Source: Mytilus galloprovincialis (lineage: Eukaryota; Mollusca; Bivalvia; Mytilida; Mytilidae). Taken from it: DNA of 64,000 bases. The translations under genes and the position numbers were made by a program. How positions within the stretch are numbered: the stretch's first letter is position 1; each line of letters begins with the position of its first letter. A model generated the notes under the pieces. The model did not search any database. It was given only the letters and a program-made list of their open reading frames with translations, and was not told where the DNA came from. Below, one piece after another: positions 11,799-25,000 of this stretch. The stretch lies in NCBI RefSeq assembly GCF_965363235.1, contig NC_134845.1, positions 65,873,261-65,937,260 on the forward strand, given 5' to 3'.

Positions 11799-13689
11799 AA
11801 ACATACTCTCTTTTTTACAAATTTTATATTTTTTAAACGAGAGTGCAAATTTGAATTTCCCGCGGGTTGGTCACATGGTCAGAATGAAGGCTCATGGGTA
11901 AAATCTGGGACGGCGTGCGTCAACTTTATTATTGGATGTGATACTGGGGAAGAATTTTATATTTTGCTTTTAATTAGAACATCTAGTGGTAAACACTGTA
12001 TTGGTAGGTATCCTCTGAAGCAACTGTCACGCTTTTTATAACAATTTAAATAGGATTTTTCGATGATTTCTCTTTTAACGGGCGATAACCACAAAGTGAA
12101 GCAGAAAAATGGCCTTTGTGATTACTGCCCTTTAGAAACCGGACAAGGGCGACAATTTCCCCTGTTTGCGACCCTGCAATGCCAACCCGATAAACTTGGG
12201 ATATTGCATTGTGCAAATGCTTAATGCCAACCCATAAAATTACAGGAATACGACATTCTAGCTTTGTAACCGATGAAACCCTTCCTGATCTTAAGAAATT
12301 CAAAATGGCGGAGGGGAAATTTATGCAGTGTTTTCGTCACCAGACAAGATCCATAATTTTAATGTAAAATCATCAGCTTATTATAATTTCAGTTTGAAAT
12401 ATCATTCATATCAAAAGAGCTTCTAGAAATGTTTATATCATCAAATAATAGAAATGAAAATATCAAATATTTAGGGTCAAGAGTTCATGTCCTCAATAAA
12501 TAGTGTCTATAGGCAAAAGGCTAACAGTAACATCATAGGGCTAGTAGTGAGCTCAAAAATGTATTAGCTTATATTCACTCTCAGAAGCTTTAAATTGCCT
12601 TGGCATACAAATTCTCAAAGGTCCAAGGCAGTAAAGACCTTATAATTTGCTATTTCAGAATCTGACGCTCTGTGATTACTTTGCATTGTTGCGTAAATGT
12701 TGGACATTTTGTTCTAAAATTTTTTTTAGAAATACTGAAATGTATGTGTTGGCTAAGAAATATGAACAAATAATGATGTCCCTGCAAATCCTGATCCTGA
12801 ACGTCAAAACGTGTCAACTTGTCTCTTCATGTCCGCTTTTTTCCATCCTAATCTTGCATTCTTTGTTTCAGCAAGTAGTATCGAGTAGTCATCTGTTCTC
12901 TATAGTGATGCATGTGGTAAAAATTAAAAAAGTTCGCGAAATCGCACCTGTTTTCTATTTGTCGGTATTTCAAGGACAGAATAAAAACTCGCTTCACACA
13001 TGCATTAATATCAACATTTCAAGTTTTCAGACATTTTACAACAGTAAAAATAATATTTTCCGATTGTAACTTATTTTTCTTTATTCTTAAAACAACCCCA
13101 ACTTCATCCCCTCGGTTCATAAATAGCACGTTTTCAAATATTAACAATACTTAGCTCGAAAAGAAGGTGAAGTCCACATACATAATACTCAATTGTAAGA
13201 TGTGGTGTGACGTCGCTATGGCAAAGAATCTATGGAATGCAGTTTATGTCATATCTTTATATGAACTTTAAAATTTAATTCAATTCAATTATCGGAAAAA
13301 TATTAATAACAGCTGTGACAACATCTTACAACGTATAAAAATTAAATCAATAGTTTAAAATATCTAAAATATATTAAAGATTAATATTCAATGCATATTT
13401 TTGTCCTTGAGTGATAATTCCTAGGATATCGGGTAAAGATACCTTAATTGATCAATAAGGCTAAAATTAAAAAAAAAAATGTTTCTAGAGATAAATGATA
13501 GTTAATTGATACTTTTCTTCAATTTGCGTAATTTTAAATCTTCTATTAATATCAAACATGCTTACCATACTATACTTTTAACAACTATCGAGAACTGATG
13601 ATGTATTGCACACAATGTCAAAATTGAGCACAACAACAGATGTTTCTATTTTTCTTGATTTACGCTGGAGAAAATCGTGAGGATAATAG

Positions 13690-15311
13690 CAGTCCAGGCA
13701 ATTACTGAAAACTGTAATATTACTTTTTTATATAATAATAATATTACAAGTAAAAGTAATATTACAAAAAATAGTAATAGAATTCTTATATTACTAAAAA
13801 CTGTAATATTGTTATATTACTGAAATGTGTAATATAGGCTCCATATTACATAAAACAGTAATATTACTAGAAAATGCCTATATTACATAGAACTGTAACA
13901 TAAGGCTAAAAATCACTAATGCTGCCTTTAACTCGAGGCTGGAGACAGCACAACATAGTTTTAGTATCAAATTACATGGTAAATAAAAGATGGATCAAAA
14001 ATAGTTTCATCACTTCTGCAAAATCAGATGGAGACGCCAGAGCAACCAAATATGGAGATGGAAAACGCTACCAGTATTGAGTAAAGGGAATATTTTATTA
14101 TATCGTGAAGGTAATAGAATTTTTAAGTAAATAAAAGTACTTTATTCTGATAGTGTAATGACTTGTGATAATTTAAGACATGGTGCAATAGCACCGTGAC
14201 GTTTATCTTGTTAGCGGTATGCAGTCAAAAAGGGGGCACATAATGTATATTCAAGTGTTTAACATGGGAACAACTCATGTATGTCTTATAATATTTCGCG
14301 GTAAAATGGTTTTTTCTGCACACGTAGTTTGTACATATTGAAAAACATTGTTTGATTGTTATGAAAATAAAATAATTAAAAAGAATTTGTTTTTCACAGA
14401 AGGCAGCCGAGAATTTCAGAACATGAAAGGAATCACCGTTTTAACTTGTATTACTAATTTGCGGTAAAAATGTTTGTAACTGCAAATGTAGTATGTACAC
14501 AATGAAGAACAGTAATTGTTTAACTGTCCTGAACATATAATTGTCATGAAAATTAAAATAAAAGACTAAAATGTAATTGTTTTTTAAAATTAAAAGATAA
14601 TTGTATTCACGCAAAAGCTGAGAAATTCAGAAACATCAAAGGGGTCACCGTATTTAAATTATAACAATTCCCAGTAAAAATTTGTATATAAACTGCACAT
14701 GAATTGAAAATATTTATTGTATTGTAAATTTATAAAAGATAACAATATGAATAGTGTTCAACGAGATCTGAGAAATTAAGAAACATCAAAGGAGTTGCCG
14801 TATTTTTGGAAAATGACGCAGTCATTGTTCCATTACTGGCGACCTGAACTTCATAACATTTCTCTGCCTACCGCGCTTGGTTTCATATTTACTATTTTCC
14901 ATACAAACTGGAATCTGCTTGTGTTATCATTATGCATGATCATGGTGTAGTAATCAGCCAGGAACCTGTTTAGAATTTGTAAACTACAAAACGTAATCAG
15001 TTATTTTTGATCCATCTTTTATTTACCATGTAATTTGATACTAAAACTATGTGGTGCTGTCTCCAGCCTCGAGTTAAAGGCAGCATTAGTGATTTTTAGC
15101 CTTATGTTACAGTTCTATGTAATATAGGCATTTTCTAGTAATATTACTGTTTTATGTAATATGGAGCCTATATAACACATTTCAGTAATATAACAATATT
15201 ACAGTTTTTAGTAATATATAAGAATTCTATTACTATTTTTTGTAATATTACTTTTACTTGTAATATTATATAAAAAAGTAATATTACAGTTTTCAGTAAT
15301 TGCCTGGACTG
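13690..15311. mobile_element. non-autonomous DNA transposon, long inverted repeats, 5-bp target duplication AATAG
   Basis: The ends are cagtccaggc and gcctggactg; inverted repeats run 13690-14003 and 15002-15311 with few differences. AATAG stands immediately outside both ends (13685-13689, 15312-15316). The arms are made of short units around gtaatattac. The core has degenerate direct repeats (aaacatcaaagg-gtcaccgt at about 14420, 14632, 14781). No transposase. Confidence 0.88.
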
Positions 15312-15649
15312 AATAGGAAATGAATAAAAGTATCTACTATAAATTAACACAATCAGCTTTGACTACATTTATTTGAATAACTGGCCATACAGAGTAAATG
15401 TTTGTTACACTATGGAGAACCGATAACACTAGGATATATAATCTTTTATAGATTTGTGTTATTTTTCTTGGCACAGAATGTGCGTTCTTTAAATAATCCT
15501 GTATTTTTAAATACTCTTCATAATTTATGTTGTTTTTGAATGTTAAAAAGTAATTAGCCAGATTCATTTTTAACTATAATTGTCCTATAAAATGTACCTG
15601 CTAGTGGATTTAGGGAAGTTTGCATCAAGGTCTGGGTGGACAATCCTTC

Positions 15650-15850
15650 ATTTCTGCATTTTTTTTATTGTATGGGGCATTATGTTTTTTGTTCTGTGCG
15701 TTCATTAATCTGTCTGTCCAGCAGGCAGCTTCAGGTTAAAGTTTTTGTCAAGGTACATGTAGTATTTTATGGAGTTGAGGTCAAATCAACTTCCACTGAA
15801 CAAAGAAAATGATAGCATGAGTGGGGCATCTGTGGTTCTTAAAATATCTT
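15650..15850 (+). repeat. diverged copy of the gcccc-hinge mussel repeat, upstream of the zinc-finger start exon
   Basis: Contains ggggcattatgttttt, gcttcaggttaaagttttt, and gaaaatgatagcatgagtgg. Fuller copies lie at 28612 and 56515, and inverted at 36040. Confidence 0.7.
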
Positions 15851-15953
15851 TGATAATTACCGTTATTCTGTAAAATTTTCATCAAAAGACCCCATTCATA
15901 CCATTATTGTATCATGAATATTTTTTTATTTGAAAATGTTGTTTTTTTTTCAG

Positions 15954-16073
15954 TGGAGACCGGTTAACATGGATACAGATGATGCTTTACAGCAGGTAGC
16001 AGAAGAAGTTGGCGGAGGAGATGGGATTGTCATTAGTGATGTTGGAGACCTAGTTAAACTATCAGAAACTCAG
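15954..16073 (+). CDS. zinc-finger gene, exon with start codon
   Basis: A run of nine T followed by cag ends at 15953, so this looks like a second exon with a non-coding first exon upstream. Fifteen untranslated bases precede ATG at 15969. It codes 35 residues (MDTDDALQQVAEEV onward) and ends in CAG before donor gtttgt, phase 0. Confidence 0.78.
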
Positions 16074-19000
16074 GTTTGTTTATTGTTCTACAGTACAGAA
16101 CTTTGAGATATGGTTCAGTATGAGGTGATTGAATGCAATGATTCTTAAGTTTTCTATGAATGATTTTAAAGTGACTATATATTTATCACAGAATAGTACG
16201 AATCTACCTACATGTATGTATATTATGCAAAATTGGCTGGACAAAACAAATAATGATGTGTTATTCTGTACATGCTGTAAGGCTTTTCATAACACTAAAA
16301 CTACTAATCAAGTAGTAAGATTATTATGAGATACACTTACAGATATTTTCAATTCCTGTACATGTACCTAAGGTAAAATATCTGCTATATAAATATGTGA
16401 AAAAATTGTTAACACTGAAAAGGGATTAGTCCACTACCGTAGTGCTGTACATAAACATTTTCTACTTTTAAAAATAACAACATGTTCATAAATTTTCATT
16501 ATCAATCAGTTATAAATAAAATTGAATATGTATTATTGCAGGTTGTAGAGACTTTAGAAGGTGTGTTTCCCCAGGCTGATCCAGCCCCTCAGCCCAATGG
16601 TGGATACAGCATTGAGTCCTTGCCTAGTGATATGCCAGTTAATATCATGGCTGAACAGAAGACTTCTGACATGCCTGTAGAAATCATGGCTGAGCAAAAA
16701 CCTATTGAGAATGAAGCATCAGGTATGAATGCAAGGATTTTAATGGAGATTTTTCGTTTGAGGGTTAATATTAATATTGATTTAAACACTTTTTACGGAC
16801 AAGAAATAAAATATAACATCAAGAATACTGTGAAATACAACATAGGTTAAACTGGTCAGGAATAAGGTATTCGTGTAGATCCTGTAAGTATGAACATGCA
16901 AAAAGCAGTTTCAGGCCATGCTTTTGTACATTTTGAGTTGGTTAGAAGGGATTTTTATAAGTTTTGGCCAACAACATAAGTAACATGTTTTAGTCAAGAA
17001 AAGGATGTTAGAAAAGTATGTCTTTATAAACCTATTTGTGTTTAAATAGGCAGCTTTTTAGGTGGTTGAGTATATAAGTAGGCAACAGCCAACAATTTAA
17101 ATTTTATTTTTGTTGTTACATTGACTTGTACATGTACATGAACATTTTGTTTTTGACAATTTTGCAAGATATGTAAAAATGTAAATTATATATTGATATT
17201 AATCAACAGTGCCTTGTAAATTTTTTAGTAGAAGAGGTATTAGAAAAAATCAATGAGGTTTCCCAAGTAGCTGATGCAGAGACAACTGCAGTAGAAGGAT
17301 TACCTGATCAAGTTGATAATGTACAACAGCCTGCATCTGATGAGAAGACTGGTAAAAATTTCCACAAATTATGTTTATTGATTGAATGTGTAATAAGGGT
17401 GGTTTCTTCCCAAAAATAAATGGTATCTGAGATGCACTTTTATAATTGATAAATTTGCCTGTAGGGACAAATTTTGAATTTCTCTTGCACTTTCAACATG
17501 TTCAAAGTACTTGATTCCCATCTTTAAGTGAGATTTAAAAAATCCATCCACAAAATGCCCTGTATGTTTTCATAGAACAGCCCTATTGGCCCCTATGCTT
17601 ACATGTACATGTATTTTACTGTCACAAAAATCCTACACACACTCAATCAAACCCAAAGGCAAGGGGTCACAGGTTATTGCTATTGTCTCACTGAGGCCTT
17701 CAAAAAGGGAATAAAAGCTCACACTTGCTTGTAAGTTCCAGAAGATTCCCAGTATTGTGTTTAAGCAATTTTTTAAATCAGGCAAAAATATTATATTTGT
17801 AAACTGAAAAACACATAAATTTCAACTTCATTCTTGTTAACAAATTCTTAAAATCTTGTGAAAAAAATAATTAGCAAGTACTTTAACACTATATTGAGTT
17901 TATAACTTATAAATTGACCATTCATCATGTTCATGGATGTGTAATGTAATAATTAAAGTTTTTTTCATGCCCCCACTGTAACATCCCAACGTTGGTGTCT
18001 GTTTTCAACTTAAGTTTGCCTAAACTAAATATTATGAAACTGATATAAAATGCTTATTACCACAAAAAACAGATCAAATTGGAATTTTGGTGTCGTCACC
18101 ATAACTGTTAACAATTTGAAAATTGCAGAATTTTTTGTTTTTTCTCTAACTCAGGTTTCCTCAACCAAATGTAAACTTATACACAACACTTATTACCACA
18201 AAATATAGATCAGGTGTGGAATTTGATTGTGTCACTTTAACCTTTTATAGTTATGCCCTTTTACAAGTGGAAAAATTGCTCAATTTTTTATTTACATTCT
18301 CTTACTTAAGTTTCCTCAACCAAATGTTATTAAACTTATAATTAATTCTTACTACCACAAAGCACAGATCAAGTTTGTATTTTGGTGGTGTCACTTTTAC
18401 TGTTGTAGAGTTATGCCCCTTTGAAATGCTGCTGACTTTTTTATTTCCATTTTCTGACTTTTATTTACTCAACCAAATGTTATGAAACTTATACACAATA
18501 CTTATTACAGGCATGTACCACAATAAAAAATTAAGTACACATTTGGATAGCACCACGTTTACTGTTTGTCAGTTATGTTCCTTTATAACTTTATATGATA
18601 TGCAATCGGGGGCATCATCTTTTTCCATGGACACGTTCCCAATTTATCTGTGTTTTCCTTTAATTTGTTTATTTTATATTTAGCAGATAACAGTTTGCCA
18701 GCTGACTTATTTGATGGAAATACAGAAGTTACATCTGAAACCCAGGTAATACACACACACACATATCACTCATAGCTCATTATGGATAAAGTTTATAGAT
18801 TTTCAGAATAACATGTTCAGTTATACAGTGTTCTCCCCAGGCCGTTTTAGCGTCGCGGTACCGCGACGCTATATGTTTTTACCGTGGTGCTATAATAATT
18901 ACCGCGACGCTATAATTATTCCCGCGACGCTATAATTATTTTGAAGATGCTTTTTTACTTGTCCTCAATTTTAATATTTCATCTATTATCGATTATGATC

Positions 19001-22000
19001 ATAAACATTATATCACCTTTAATTGTAATCCCTTTAAGTCGGACACTACAGGCAATTAAGAGATTAAATAGCTAGGTGTTAATTGCCTTCAGGGTGATAA
19101 CTGTTTGGATGCGAATATCCCAAGCTGACACTTATGACATGACTAATACCACGGCACGTGTCTGCAATCACCAATTTCGACATGGAAAAATGCAATCACA
19201 AAACAATTCGAAATCTACGTTTTGTATTACGAAATTTGCAAAGATTGGAATGATTTTTATTTTTTTAATAAAAGGTCGTTTATTTGTGCAACTCTCCAAA
19301 AATTACTTTCTTTCTCTTCCGAGAGCAAGAATTTTGGTTTAGAGCTAAAATAAGTTTAATACTTCTTTCAAAAGTTATCATAATTGGCTTAAGTTTATGT
19401 TTAATCTATTTAATGCATTAAAAGCGTCTTATTCATTCACAATCTCTTGTCAAACAATGTTTATTCTCGGACTCATTTTCGTAAATTTTTCCACGGCCGC
19501 CATTGCACATTTTTGGGAAAACTACGGATCGGAACCGGACCAGATATGACAAAAATCCCCATTTTCACGATAATGACAACAGATCGAAAAAATATACCAA
19601 GAGAAAAAACTACGCATTAACAGACTTAGTATTTGTTAGATAACTTTGTTAAAAATACATATCATTTTGATGTAAAGATAAGAATCAACTGGGACTAATT
19701 GATTGAGTGCCATGAAACAATGAATTTCATAAAATGATAAACCAAACAAAAAAAAGTTTTTAAATTGATTTTTTTTTTGCTACTTTTGCTACTTTATCTT
19801 TACTTAATATAATATAAATAGTTAATTTTGTGTACTAGATATTTAGTTTTGTATATATACAGCTTGCACTATAATGAACCATTCATTCATTTGACTTATT
19901 GTTGGGTAACTGAAACCACATATTTATTTTTATTTGGCACAAGAGGAAAAAAATAATTCTGTAACTATAAATGAATAAAGAAAACATAAACTGAAACAAC
20001 TGTTTTTGTGGTTATAGTTTAATTGTATTCTCAGTTATGAATATATAACAATATAAACTAAAACATATAAAGGAAAAAGAGCATCGACGCGACGCGACAA
20101 ATGACATTAAAAAAATAGTTATTTTTTTTTACGCAAAATGTGATGCTATCCAAAATTTCTGGGGAGAACACTGTTATATAGCTGTATACAATAAAGGGTA
20201 AAATTAAGAATGGAAATGACGATTGTGTCAAAGAAACAAAAACTTTATCAAAGTGCAGAAATCACCCCAAGGCCACCAATCGGACACAAAATCTGGCATA
20301 GTTGGAGATGTGTTATCAGATCTCAAAACTTCAATACATCTTACCAAAAGAGTAAAAAAAAACAAAGCAATATGCACATTCATACATTGCATTTTTGTCT
20401 GATTGATGATTGAATTTTAAAATTTAAAACAGCATACACATGTGTATGTGAATCTTGCCACTTACAATATTCTCAGGAAGGCTGAGTACTGGAGTACAGT
20501 TTTAGTACTCAGATACTCGTTTGACTGTTATACATCTTGAGATATTTCTCTTCACATTTCCATTCTCATTGGTTCCATCGAAATGTCCCCTTCGTAATAC
20601 TAAATAAAATCAATTTACAACATACATGTAAATATGTTTATCTGAGGCTAATATTTGTTATAGTTGTACCAGCAAAGTTCTTTCCAAGGGAATGTTTTTA
20701 CATGCACAATTTGAAAATCAGACAAACGATAGTGCACAAAAAACAAAACACAGAAAGACTGAGCAACACGAAAATGCACAAGTAATTTGAAGTCCAATAT
20801 TGTTGTTGAAAAATTAATGGACAAGTCGTATTATAAAAAAATTCCAACTCCTCAGGAACAGATGATACTTATATTGTCTACTTTGTCTGACTTTATTGCA
20901 GTTTGGTTTATGAACATGTCAAAAACAATAATTGCTATTATGATAGGTTATTTGTAGAAACGGCAGTTAGTAATTCATTGTTTAATTGACACAAAAACCA
21001 GAGGACCAAGCTATGTTTGTAGTACGTTTGTCTTTCTTTTATATGTTCATGAAAGTAGACGTTTTAGATTCATCCGAGTACTATCGAGTATCATGACCGA
21101 GTATCCGATTAATTCAGATCTTTTGACATTCCTATTTTTTACACTTGCTGAAAAAAATGTTGATACTACTATGTATTCATTGTTATGTGTGTTAATCCAA
21201 AATTCTTGGATGTTTGTTAATTGAAACCAATGATAAGATGATATTATGATATAAAATGTACCTCATTTTATATTTCAGCCCCAAATAGTTCAAGTAGTTA
21301 TAGAATCTGATGTGCAGCCACCCGCAGTTGATGAACCAGTTATAGTCCCAGAAAATTTCACTCCTTTAGAGGAGGAAATTGAATCAGTAGAAGAAACTTC
21401 TGCAAAATCTGATGGGGTATCTGCAGAGGAACAAAAAGAAGGTCAGGTACCAGTTGAGATACCAGTCATTGTCCCTGAAAGTTTTATTCCCCTTGAAGAC
21501 AATCGGTTAGACCCAATCCAAGAAAATACAGGTGAAGAGGAATCTTTGGGGGCAGAAACAACGAAAAATCAAGAGGAGGAAACTGCTATGGAGGATACAA
21601 CTGAGGCCTCAGAACCTCAAATTGAGTCAAGTCAGAATGAAGAAGGGGAAGTTACAGTTACTGTAACTATAGTTAATGAGGAAAAGGAAGAATCTACACC
21701 AAAAAGAAGAGGAAGACCAGCTAAACAGTCCACTGACGATGTGGCTGGTCCTTCACTGGAGAAAAGACAAAGAAATGATTCAAAATCCAGTGAAAGTGGT
21801 CCTGCTTCAGAAGGCAGACCAACACGTAGGAGTCTAAGAGCTCCCAAAGAGGTAGCTGAGGACAAAACTGCAGAAACTCCAGACACTAAATCTAAAAAAG
21901 GAAAAGCTGCAAAGGAAAAAGATACGGAGACTCCAAAGACAAAATCAAAGGGCAGAGGTCGTCCACGGAAAGAGTCAACAGAAAAGGAAGTTGAACAGGA

Positions 22001-25000
22001 GGAGGATGAGGAGGAAGCTGAATCTGAGGCAGAATCTGGAGAGGAAGAACAGGAAGCCACCCCTGAACCAAAAAAAGGAAGAGGCAGGGGAAGACCATCT
22101 AAATCAGAAAGTTCTACTCCTGTTGTCAAACTAAAAGTTAAAACTCCAACTAGTAAAAAAGGAAAAACTAAACAAGGGGATAATGATGATGAAGAAGAAG
22201 TTGCAAAATCTGGAAAGAAAAAAGGTGCAGATACTCCACCAGATGAGGGAAAGAAACGAGGCAAAAAGAAAGAGGAGACATCTGCAGACACTCCAAAAAA
22301 AGGAAGAGGTAGACCCAAAAAAGAGGTAGTAGAAAAAACTGTTAAAGATGAAGAAGTAGAAGGTGAAGAAGCCATGGAGGATGATGAAGCTTCTGAACCA
22401 GAGCCCAAGAAAAAAAAGGGTCGCCCTTCAAAATCTGGGGACTCTCCAAAGGATATCACTGGTACTAATGAAACAATGGAAGCAGAAGAAACTGTCCCAT
22501 CAACTCCATCTAAAAAACGAGCAAGACCAGTTGAAGAAACAGTAGAAACAACACCAACAGATTTACCAGTTAAGAAAAAACCTAAGGCTTCCCCACCAGT
22601 TATGACTGACTCCTCAGCCGGACCTAATGATAGAATGATCGTAAAAGAGGAACCCCAGGAAGATCTGTTATCACAGGTATTACCCAATATTACTATTTCA
22701 TCTGTGTCGGGAAGTAATAGACCACACACACTTATTGTTCATGAAAATGTAGAGGGAGATGTTTACAGCATTGAACAAGTTGATCATGATCAGGAACCTG
22801 GCACATCAGAAGTTGAGATCCCATTTGTTGAAGTTGAGACTGTTATTGAAACTCCAGAAAGAAGATCTGTACTAACTCAGACAGATCCTAAACTTAAAAA
22901 GAAGAAATTTGGACCATTAGGTCAAGATGATTTTGGTTTTGCTGAGGAAGAGGATGATGGGAGTGGCAGAAAGAAGCGAAGAAGTGACGAGGTGGCTTTG
23001 TTTGAGGATATGGAACCCAAACGTAGAACAATCCGTAACACAGAGGAGGCTCTCAATTGTCCATTTTGTGACAAAGCATTTATTGGTCTGGTCAAGCATA
23101 TAAAAGGTAAACACAGAGATGAAATGGACTATGAAGAGGAAATGAGAAATGCAAAGTGGAGAGAAAAGATAATGAAAGTTTCTACACAAGGCCCCGAGGA
23201 GGAAGGGGAGCAATGTCAGGAGTGTGGGAAGACCACAAAGAATATGAAACGCCACCAGGAACTTCATCAACAAAACAGGATGCAAATTCCTTGTCCAATT
23301 TGTGGGAAAGTTGTCCTTAAAACTGGTATGAGCTCTCACATGAGAACGGTGCACTCTGGTAGAAAACCATACAAATGTCCACACTGTGATTATGCATCAG
23401 CTTTCCGTGGCAATCTTAATACCCATATTAAAGGAATGCATCTTCACACCAGGCAATATCTTTGCAATACCTGCAAAGCTGCATTTAAAACATTAGGAGC
23501 TCTGATTGGGCACACAAAGCGTGTGCATGAAGGCTGGAAGTCACCTAATCAGAAAATCTTCATTTGTTCAGTGTGTGAGAAACGTTTCACCAAGAAATAC
23601 CACGTTGACAGACATATGTTGATTCATACTGGTGAAAAGCCACATAAATGTAACGACTGTGGCCGCTGCTTCAATAATAAGTCTAATCTGATGTCCCACA
23701 TCCAATTGGTCCACAAGAAATTGTCCCCCTACCAGTGTGACATGTGTCACGAACAGTTTAAGAGGAAGAAGCTATTGCTGGAGCATATTGGTAGGATCCA
23801 TGTGACTGCTGGAGAGGCGGCCCAAGCCATCATTAGGAAGTATGATCTACATGCTGATAATGATGAGGACATTGAGGCAGAGGGAGAGGAATACGAGGAA
23901 GGAGAAGTAGCAGAGGTAAGGCTTAGAATTAAATGTTAAATTTAACAACCAATACATCAAAAAATTATGTTTAGGATGTTACATCTCATATAAAATAAGG
24001 AAGATGTGGTATGATTGCCAATGAGAAAAATCGAAACTAGAGACCAATTGATGTAGAATTAAACACCTAAAGGTCACGGTCACATGACTGTATGGTTTCA
24101 ACAATCAGAAAAACCATACAGCATAACAGTTCACGCTGAACTGCTAAATCTACAGGCCCGCAACTCAATTTTTGAAATTTTTTAGTTAGATTCTGTTGGC
24201 CTGTAGGTCTGATTTTTACAGGCCCGAGAGCAATTTTACCAGCCTGGGCTGCCACTCGTCGTGAAGACTGGCATAATCAACTAAAATACTTACTTTCAAG
24301 CCTTTGTTATGATCTGTATTCAATTAATTTAACAGACTTTCAAACGTTATATGATAATTATTTTTTCGTTTAAAAAAAAAGCATAACATTGCAATAAGTA
24401 TACTCAGTTTGAAAGTAAACTACAGTATATGCTATTATTATCTTACTGCATGTCAGAATATGTTCATGAAAATTATTTAAACAATTTAAGTGTAACTTTG
24501 TACTTAGTTTCAATAATGAATTCAACTTTTTCCACAATTTATGAAAACTGCTTTTTAAAAGAATAATGAGAATTAACAGTATGTAACTACAGTATCATTA
24601 CTATCAACATGATCAATACAATAAAAAAAGAAATAGAGGCATATTGAAAAAATGTTTTAGCCACTTGACTTCACATTAAATCATTGCAATGGGATGTATT
24701 AGAGTGTAAGTATGTAATCATTAAATCAAAAATTTGATACCTTACTTCAGTCTTTTCTGACATCATAAACACAAACTTAAAAAAACATTTGTTTAAAACT
24801 TTTTAGATATAATTTGCTATTTTAATTTGTCAATTCTATTTTTAGATTGAGAATGTACATCTTGAAGGTGAACCTGCTGGGGACACCACATACGTAGTAA
24901 CAAGTGCTGATGGAACATACAGTAATGTGACAGATGCTGCACAACTCCTGGCTGGACAGGCATTGACCACACTACAGACAGAGGGTGGACAGGAGACCAT

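Noticed and set aside
11556..12041. 161-codon frame on the plus strand
   Set aside because: The first half translates CGTACG palindromes of a mobile element; the rest has no recognisable domain or splice signals.
12046..12303. 85-codon frame on the minus strand next to ATGGCGG
   Set aside because: No domain, no supported splice partners; retained only as a possible promoter area.
12647..13069. 140-codon frame on the plus strand
   Set aside because: AT-rich, hydrophobic by composition only, no domain, and no splice or homology support.
21632..22729. 365-codon open frame on the minus strand
   Set aside because: It is the antisense of the Lys/Glu-rich part of zinc-finger exon 5; purine-rich codons leave the reverse frame free of stops and give a meaningless Ser/Phe/Leu-rich product.
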